Origin: Acidobacteriota bacterium
Lineage (GTDB): Bacteria > Acidobacteriota > Vicinamibacteria > Vicinamibacterales > UBA2999
Length of the DNA: 9,718 nucleotides
Assembly (NCBI GenBank): GCA_947465275.1
Contig: CANIAI010000054.1
Location: 1-9,718 of the forward strand
Reading direction: 5' to 3'
The position numbers were made by a program, and so were the translations under genes. The notes beneath the pieces are model-generated. The model worked only from the letters and a program-made list of their open reading frames with translations, made no database searches and was not told the DNA's origin. Shown here in pieces: positions 6,176-9,718 of this stretch (its first letter is position 1; every line of letters begins with the position of its first letter).

Positions 6176-7952
6176 GCAACTCGGCGATCTGACACGCACA
6201 CACACCTGCGGGGCCCTGCGTCCCGACGACGTCGGCGCCGACGTCGTGCTCCTCGGCTGGGTGCACCGGGTTCGCGACCTGGGCGGCCTGCTGTTCATCG
6301 ACGTCCGTGACCGCTCGGGCGTCACGCAGGTGGTGTTCGAGAACGACGACGAGGCGCTGATGGCGAAGGCCAAGCGGCTCCGGTCCGAGTACGTCATCGG
6401 CATCGCCGGGCGCGTGCAGCGGCGTTCGGCCGAGACGGTGAACGCGAAGCTCCCGACCGGTGAGGTCGAGGTGGTGGTGCGGTCGCTGGTGCTGCTCAAC
6501 GAGGCGAAGACGCCCGCGTTCCCGATCGCCGACGATTCGCCGGTCTCAGAGGACGTCCGCCTCAAGTACCGCTATCTCGATCTTCGCCGTCCGCGGCTGC
6601 AGGGCAACGTAATCCTGCGTCACAAGGTGACCAGCGCCATCCGCCGCTACTTCGACGAGCACGACTTCATCGAGGTCGAGACGCCGATCCTCACGAAGTC
6701 GACGCCGGAGGGCGCGCGCGACTACCTCGTGCCGAGCCGCGTGCACGCGGGCGAGTTCTTCGCGCTGCCGCAGTCGCCGCAGCTCTTCAAGCAGATCCTG
6801 ATGGTGGCCGGGCTCGACCGGTACGTGCAGATCTGCAAGTGCTTCCGCGACGAGGACCTGCGCGCCGACCGGCAGCCCGAGTTCACGCAGGTCGACGTCG
6901 AGATGTCGTTCGCCCGGCCCGAGACGATCTTCGGGATGATCGAGCCGCTGATGCACCGGATCTTCGCGGTGATCGGCAAGACGATCCAGACGCCGTTCCG
7001 GCGGATGTCGTACGCCGAGGCGATGGCCACCTACGGCTCGGACAAGCCCGATCTGCGGTGCGGCATGCCGATCCAGGACCTGCGCGAGATCTTCCGCGAC
7101 ACCCCGTTCCGGGTGTTCCGCGAGATTGTCGGCGGTGGCGGCACCGTGCGCGGCTTCGTCGTGCCGAACGCCGGCGGCTGGTCGCGCAGCGAGGTCGACG
7201 GCATCGTCGACCAGGCAAAGCAGATGGGCGCCGCGGGGCTCATCTGGGCGCGCCGCGCGGAAGACGGCACCATCACCAGCTCGATCATGAAGGCGCTGGG
7301 GGAAGAGGGCGTCCGCCAGATGCTCGACACCGCCACGTGCGGCAACGGCGAACTGCTGCTCGTCGCGGCCGGCCAGCCCGACCCCACATCCAAACTGCTG
7401 GGCCAGCTCCGGCTCATGCTGGCGAAGCAGAAGGGGATGCTCGACCCCGAGCAGTACGCGTTCCTCTGGGTGGTGGACTTCCCCTTGCTGGAGTGGGACC
7501 CGGAGGACAAGCGCTTCGTGGCGATGCACCACCCGTTCACCTCGCCCCGTGACGAGGACATGGCCCTGCTCGAGACCGACCCTGGCGCCGCGAGGGCCAA
7601 GGCGTACGACCTCGTGCTCAACGGCAGCGAGATCGGGGGCGGCAGCATCCGTATCCACGATTCCGCCATGCAGAGCCGGATCTTCTCGCTGCTGAACATC
7701 AGCCCCGAGGAGGCGAAGCTGCGCTTCGGCTTCTTCCTCGAGGCGCTCGAGTACGGCACGCCGCCGCATGGCGGCATTGCCCTCGGGCTGGATCGCATCG
7801 TCGCCATCCTGGCGAACGAGGGCTCCATCCGCGAGGTGATCGCCTTCCCGAAGACGGCAGCCGCCGTCGACCTGATGTCCGACGCGCCGTCGGCGGTCGA
7901 CCCGCGCCAGCTCCGGGACCTGCACCTCTCAATCCGTCCTGGCCGCGAATAG
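6168..7952 (+). CDS. aspS: Aspartyl-tRNA synthetase, bacterial type
   Basis: AspRS charges tRNAAsp (and, in non-discriminating forms, tRNAAsn) with aspartate. The 594 residues and layout are those of bacterial AspRS. An OB-fold anticodon domain covers about 1-115 (GWVHRVRDLGG, 30-40; FIDVRDRSG, 43-51). The class II core begins near 130 with KYRYLDLRRP (133-142), motif 1 (about 153-181, ending LTKSTPEGARD) and motif 2 FRDEDLRADRQPEFTQ (226-241). YGSDKPDLR (289-297) leads into a GAD insertion domain (about 298-420). The late motifs are HHPFTSP (454-460), LNGSEIGGGS (484-493) and motif 3 GIALGLDRI (536-544). Leu38 occupies the site that is His31 in non-discriminating Pseudomonas AspRS. GTG 6168 lies inside the hisS end (8-nt overlap), with GAGAGG at 6150-6155 upstream. 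Confidence 0.97.
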   Translation: MAEQLGDLTRTHTCGALRPDDVGADVVLLGWVHRVRDLGGLLFIDVRDRSGVTQVVFENDDEALMAKAKRLRSEYVIGIAGRVQRRSAETVNAKLPTGEVEVVVRSLVLLNEAKTPAFPIADDSPVSEDVRLKYRYLDLRRPRLQGNVILRHKVTSAIRRYFDEHDFIEVETPILTKSTPEGARDYLVPSRVHAGEFFALPQSPQLFKQILMVAGLDRYVQICKCFRDEDLRADRQPEFTQVDVEMSFARPETIFGMIEPLMHRIFAVIGKTIQTPFRRMSYAEAMATYGSDKPDLRCGMPIQDLREIFRDTPFRVFREIVGGGGTVRGFVVPNAGGWSRSEVDGIVDQAKQMGAAGLIWARRAEDGTITSSIMKALGEEGVRQMLDTATCGNGELLLVAAGQPDPTSKLLGQLRLMLAKQKGMLDPEQYAFLWVVDFPLLEWDPEDKRFVAMHHPFTSPRDEDMALLETDPGAARAKAYDLVLNGSEIGGGSIRIHDSAMQSRIFSLLNISPEEAKLRFGFFLEALEYGTPPHGGIALGLDRIVAILANEGSIREVIAFPKTAAAVDLMSDAPSAVDPRQLRDLHLSIRPGRE

Positions 7953-7960
7953 CTGATGGC

Positions 7961-8923
7961 ATGAAGAGAATCGCCCTCCCCGAGTCTGGCCTCGACACCA
8001 TCTTCGGGGCGCACGACGCCAACCTGAAGCACATCGAGTCGCTGCTGCGGGTGCGGATCCGTACGCAGGGGTCCGACGTCATCATCGAGGGCGATGCCGG
8101 ACCCGAGGCGAAGGCCGGCGCGGTGTTCGAGCAGCTCGCGCGGCTGGTGGACGAGGGCTATACCCTGGGCAACGGCGACGTCAAGACGGCGGCACAACTC
8201 GTGGCGGACAACCCCGATATCGACCTGCACGACTACTTCGCACCGGGTGGCCAGGGAAGCCCCCGGCCGGCGACCAAGCGGCGCATCAACCCGAAGAGCC
8301 CGAACCAGCGCCGCTATCTCGATCTGATCGACCGCCACGACGTCGTGTTCGGCGTCGGACCGGCGGGCACGGGCAAGACCTACCTGGCGATGGCGCAGGC
8401 GGTCACCTACCTGCTGTCCAAGAAGGTGAGCCGGATCATCCTGGCGCGGCCGGCGGTCGAGGCGGGCGAGAAGCTCGGCTTCCTGCCGGGTGACCTGCAG
8501 GAAAAGGTGAATCCGTACCTGCGGCCGCTGTACGACGCCCTCTACGACATGATGGAAACCGAGAAGGCGACGCGGCTCGTCGAGCGCGGCACCATCGAGG
8601 TCGCACCGCTCGCGTTCATGCGCGGCCGGACGCTGAACGACGCCTTCGTGATCCTCGACGAGGCGCAGAACACCACCTCCGAGCAGATGAAGATGTTCCT
8701 GACGCGCCTCGGCTTCGGGTCGAAGGCGGTCGTCACCGGCGACATCACGCAGATCGACCTGCCGAACCCCCGTGCGTCCGGGCTGGTCGAGGCGCTCAAG
8801 GTCGTGCGCGACATCGAGGGGATCGGCATCGTCCACTTCGATGACAAGGACGTCGTGCGGCACACGCTCGTGCAGCAGATCGTCCGGGCCTACGAGGCGT
8901 ATACGAAACCGAATGGGCAGTAG
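7961..8923 (+). CDS. phoH: PhoH-family ATPase, YbeZ type
   Basis: PhoH/YbeZ proteins are cytoplasmic P-loop ATPases thought to act on RNA together with the endoribonuclease YbeY. The 320-residue length is typical. An N-terminal small domain (about 1-105) begins with the usual LPESGLDTIFG...NLKHIE pattern. Residues 106-118 hold the family segment RINPKSPNQRRYL. The ATPase domain shows Walker A GPAGTGKT (133-140), ARPAVEAGEKLGFLPGD (162-178), Walker B VILDEAQN (230-237), and TRLGFGSKAVVTGDITQIDLP (248-268), written here as positions plus the key TGD..Q motif. The neighbour ybeY overlaps the end by 11 nt. This is the widely conserved ybeZ-ybeY pairing and supports the assignment. ATG 7961 lies 8 nt after the aspS stop with no clear ribosome binding site, which suggests coupling to aspS translation. 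Confidence 0.95.
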   Translation: MKRIALPESGLDTIFGAHDANLKHIESLLRVRIRTQGSDVIIEGDAGPEAKAGAVFEQLARLVDEGYTLGNGDVKTAAQLVADNPDIDLHDYFAPGGQGSPRPATKRRINPKSPNQRRYLDLIDRHDVVFGVGPAGTGKTYLAMAQAVTYLLSKKVSRIILARPAVEAGEKLGFLPGDLQEKVNPYLRPLYDALYDMMETEKATRLVERGTIEVAPLAFMRGRTLNDAFVILDEAQNTTSEQMKMFLTRLGFGSKAVVTGDITQIDLPNPRASGLVEALKVVRDIEGIGIVHFDDKDVVRHTLVQQIVRAYEAYTKPNGQ

Positions 8924-9365
8924 CGGCGCCAGCCCACGGCTGGCGGTGGAACTCGTGCTGCCGGCGGGAGTCCGGGCGCCGGGCCTCGTGGCCTGGCTGA
9001 CCGCGGTGGCGCCCCGCGTGGCGCGCGGACACGTGACGCTCGCCATCACCAGCGACCGGCGGGTGCGCGACCTCAACCGGCGCTATCGCGACAAGGACGT
9101 CGCAACCGACGTCCTCTCATTTCCCTCAGGCGAAGACGGCACGCTCGGCGATATCGTGATCGCGGCCGGGGTGGCGCGCCGGCAGGCCGCCGCGGCCGGG
9201 CATGCGCTCGGCACCGAGTGGCGGGTGCTCGCGCTTCACGGGCTGCTGCACCTGCTCGGCTATGATCACGAGCAGGATGACGGGCGGATGGCGCGCCTCG
9301 AACGGCGGCTGCGCCGGAAGGGCGGGCTGGTGGAAGGACTGATCGAGCGGGCTGACGGGCGATGA
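8913..9365 (+). CDS. ybeY: Endoribonuclease YbeY, rRNA maturation factor
   Basis: YbeY is a zinc-dependent protein needed for 16S rRNA 3'-end maturation and ribosome quality control in bacteria studied. Its 150 residues fit the family (about 150-160). The zinc motif HxxxHxxxxxH is present as His109, His113 and His119 in HGLLHLLGYDHEQDD (109-123). The family segment LNRRYRDKDVATDVLSFP (54-71) includes the conserved Arg59, and LGDIVI (78-83) follows. The frame is open further upstream to 8772, inside phoH, but that extension is Arg/Ser-rich and unlike YbeY. ATG 8913, overlapping the phoH end by 11 nt, gives the right length. GTG 8946 is a less likely alternative. Its stop overlaps the next start as ATGA, so all three genes are probably translationally coupled. 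Confidence 0.95.
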   Translation: MGSSGASPRLAVELVLPAGVRAPGLVAWLTAVAPRVARGHVTLAITSDRRVRDLNRRYRDKDVATDVLSFPSGEDGTLGDIVIAAGVARRQAAAAGHALGTEWRVLALHGLLHLLGYDHEQDDGRMARLERRLRRKGGLVEGLIERADGR

Positions 9366-9718
9366 CCCCGCTGCTGCTGTTCCTCCTCGGCTGCGCGACG
9401 GTGTTCCTTGGCACCGTCCAGGCGGCCTTCAGTTCCCTGATGCGCCTCTCGCTCCGACTCATGGCCGAGCGGGGCGGGCGGAGCGACGAACTGGGGCACT
9501 ACCTCGACGACCCGCTGCAACTCTTCGTGCCGGTCCGTGTCCTCCTCGGCATCTGCTTCGTGGCCGCGGGCACCCTCATCGCGCGGCTGAGCGACATCCA
9601 CGACGCCCGGTCGGTGGTGTTCTTCATCGTGTCGCTGGTCGCCTTCGTGGTGGTCTGCGAGCAGTTGATCCCCGTGCTGATCGCCCGCCGTGATCCCGAG
9701 GTGGTGCTCGACGTGCTG
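9362..9718 (+). CDS. CNNM/CorC-like (DUF21) membrane protein, 3' end outside window
   Basis: The first 119 residues are present and the frame is open to the window edge. Three hydrophobic segments are visible: about 2-18 (LLLFLLGCATVFLG), 54-76 (FVPVRVLLGICFVAAGTLIA) and 84-106 (SVVFFIVSLVAFVVV). The segment AAFSSLMRLSLRLMAERGG (21-39) after helix 1, and EQLIPVLIARRDPE (100-113) after helix 3, match the layout of the CNNM domain (PF01595), normally followed by CBS domains and a CorC_HlyC domain. Position after phoH-ybeY supports this, because a CorC-family gene (ybeX in E. coli) often follows there. Compared with typical members, the GSE motif, the asparagines of helix 2 and the lysine of GExxPK appear changed, so magnesium transport should not be assumed. 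The start overlaps the ybeY stop as ATGA. The usual C-terminal domains cannot be seen. Confidence 0.8.
   Translation, partial: MTPLLLFLLGCATVFLGTVQAAFSSLMRLSLRLMAERGGRSDELGHYLDDPLQLFVPVRVLLGICFVAAGTLIARLSDIHDARSVVFFIVSLVAFVVVCEQLIPVLIARRDPEVVLDVL

Noticed and set aside
4811..6565. 584-codon open frame on the minus strand opposite hisS and aspS
   Set aside because: It spans two well-supported genes antisense. Composition is low-information Arg/Ser/Glu/Val-rich with no motif. It is an effect of the lack of stops in high-GC DNA.
8772..8912. Upstream extension of ybeY to 8772
   Set aside because: It lies within phoH in another frame and is Arg/Ser-rich. The start at 8913 gives the normal YbeY length.
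7031..9076. 681-codon open frame on the minus strand opposite aspS, phoH and ybeY
   Set aside because: It crosses three real plus-strand genes, has no domain-like segment and no ribosome binding site. Same antisense effect.

Overview
The window is GC-rich DNA (roughly two thirds G+C by eye) from a bacterial chromosome. It is densely packed with housekeeping genes and shows no mobile-element, phage, CRISPR or RNA-gene signatures. The best guess for the host is an Acidobacteriota bacterium, possibly of the Vicinamibacteria type. This rests on three things: a small diheme cytochrome of the 'photosynthetic reaction-centre cytochrome c subunit' family, which is common in that phylum in species that do not photosynthesise; the high GC; and a histidyl-tRNA synthetase with eukaryote-like features. 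It is an inference from family knowledge, not a placement by search.

Left edge (1-880): a perfect GC-rich hairpin lies at the very start. Next comes one minus-strand gene (613 to 77) for a secreted diheme c-type cytochrome with a Gly/Gln-rich linker. A 267-bp divergent intergenic region follows, holding a plausible sigma70-type promoter for each direction.

Centre (881-4243): a plus-strand cluster for nucleoside-triphosphate supply: sucC and sucD (succinyl-CoA synthetase), ndk (nucleoside diphosphate kinase), a 65-residue two-helix membrane protein of the DUF2905 type, and dcd (dCTP deaminase). A perfect 10-bp hairpin without a T tract sits between sucD and ndk.

Right (4317-9718): a gamma-class carbonic anhydrase-like protein, then hisS, aspS, phoH (ybeZ type), ybeY and the start of a CNNM/CorC-like membrane protein that runs off the window. 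Most junctions are tight: hisS/aspS overlap by 8 nt, phoH/ybeY by 11 nt, and ybeY and the last gene share ATGA. A consensus TATAAT lies only 8 nt before the ATG of the carbonic anhydrase gene. This suggests a second transcription unit with an almost leaderless mRNA covering translation (hisS, aspS) and ribosome maturation (ybeZ-ybeY-ybeX-like) genes.

I see no clearly new multi-gene system. The points most worth a second look are the leaderless-type promoter, the eukaryote-like motif 2 region of HisRS, the CNNM protein with apparently degraded ion-site motifs, the sucCD-ndk linkage with its internal hairpin, and the repeated GRQGG modules on both sides of the cytochrome haem core.
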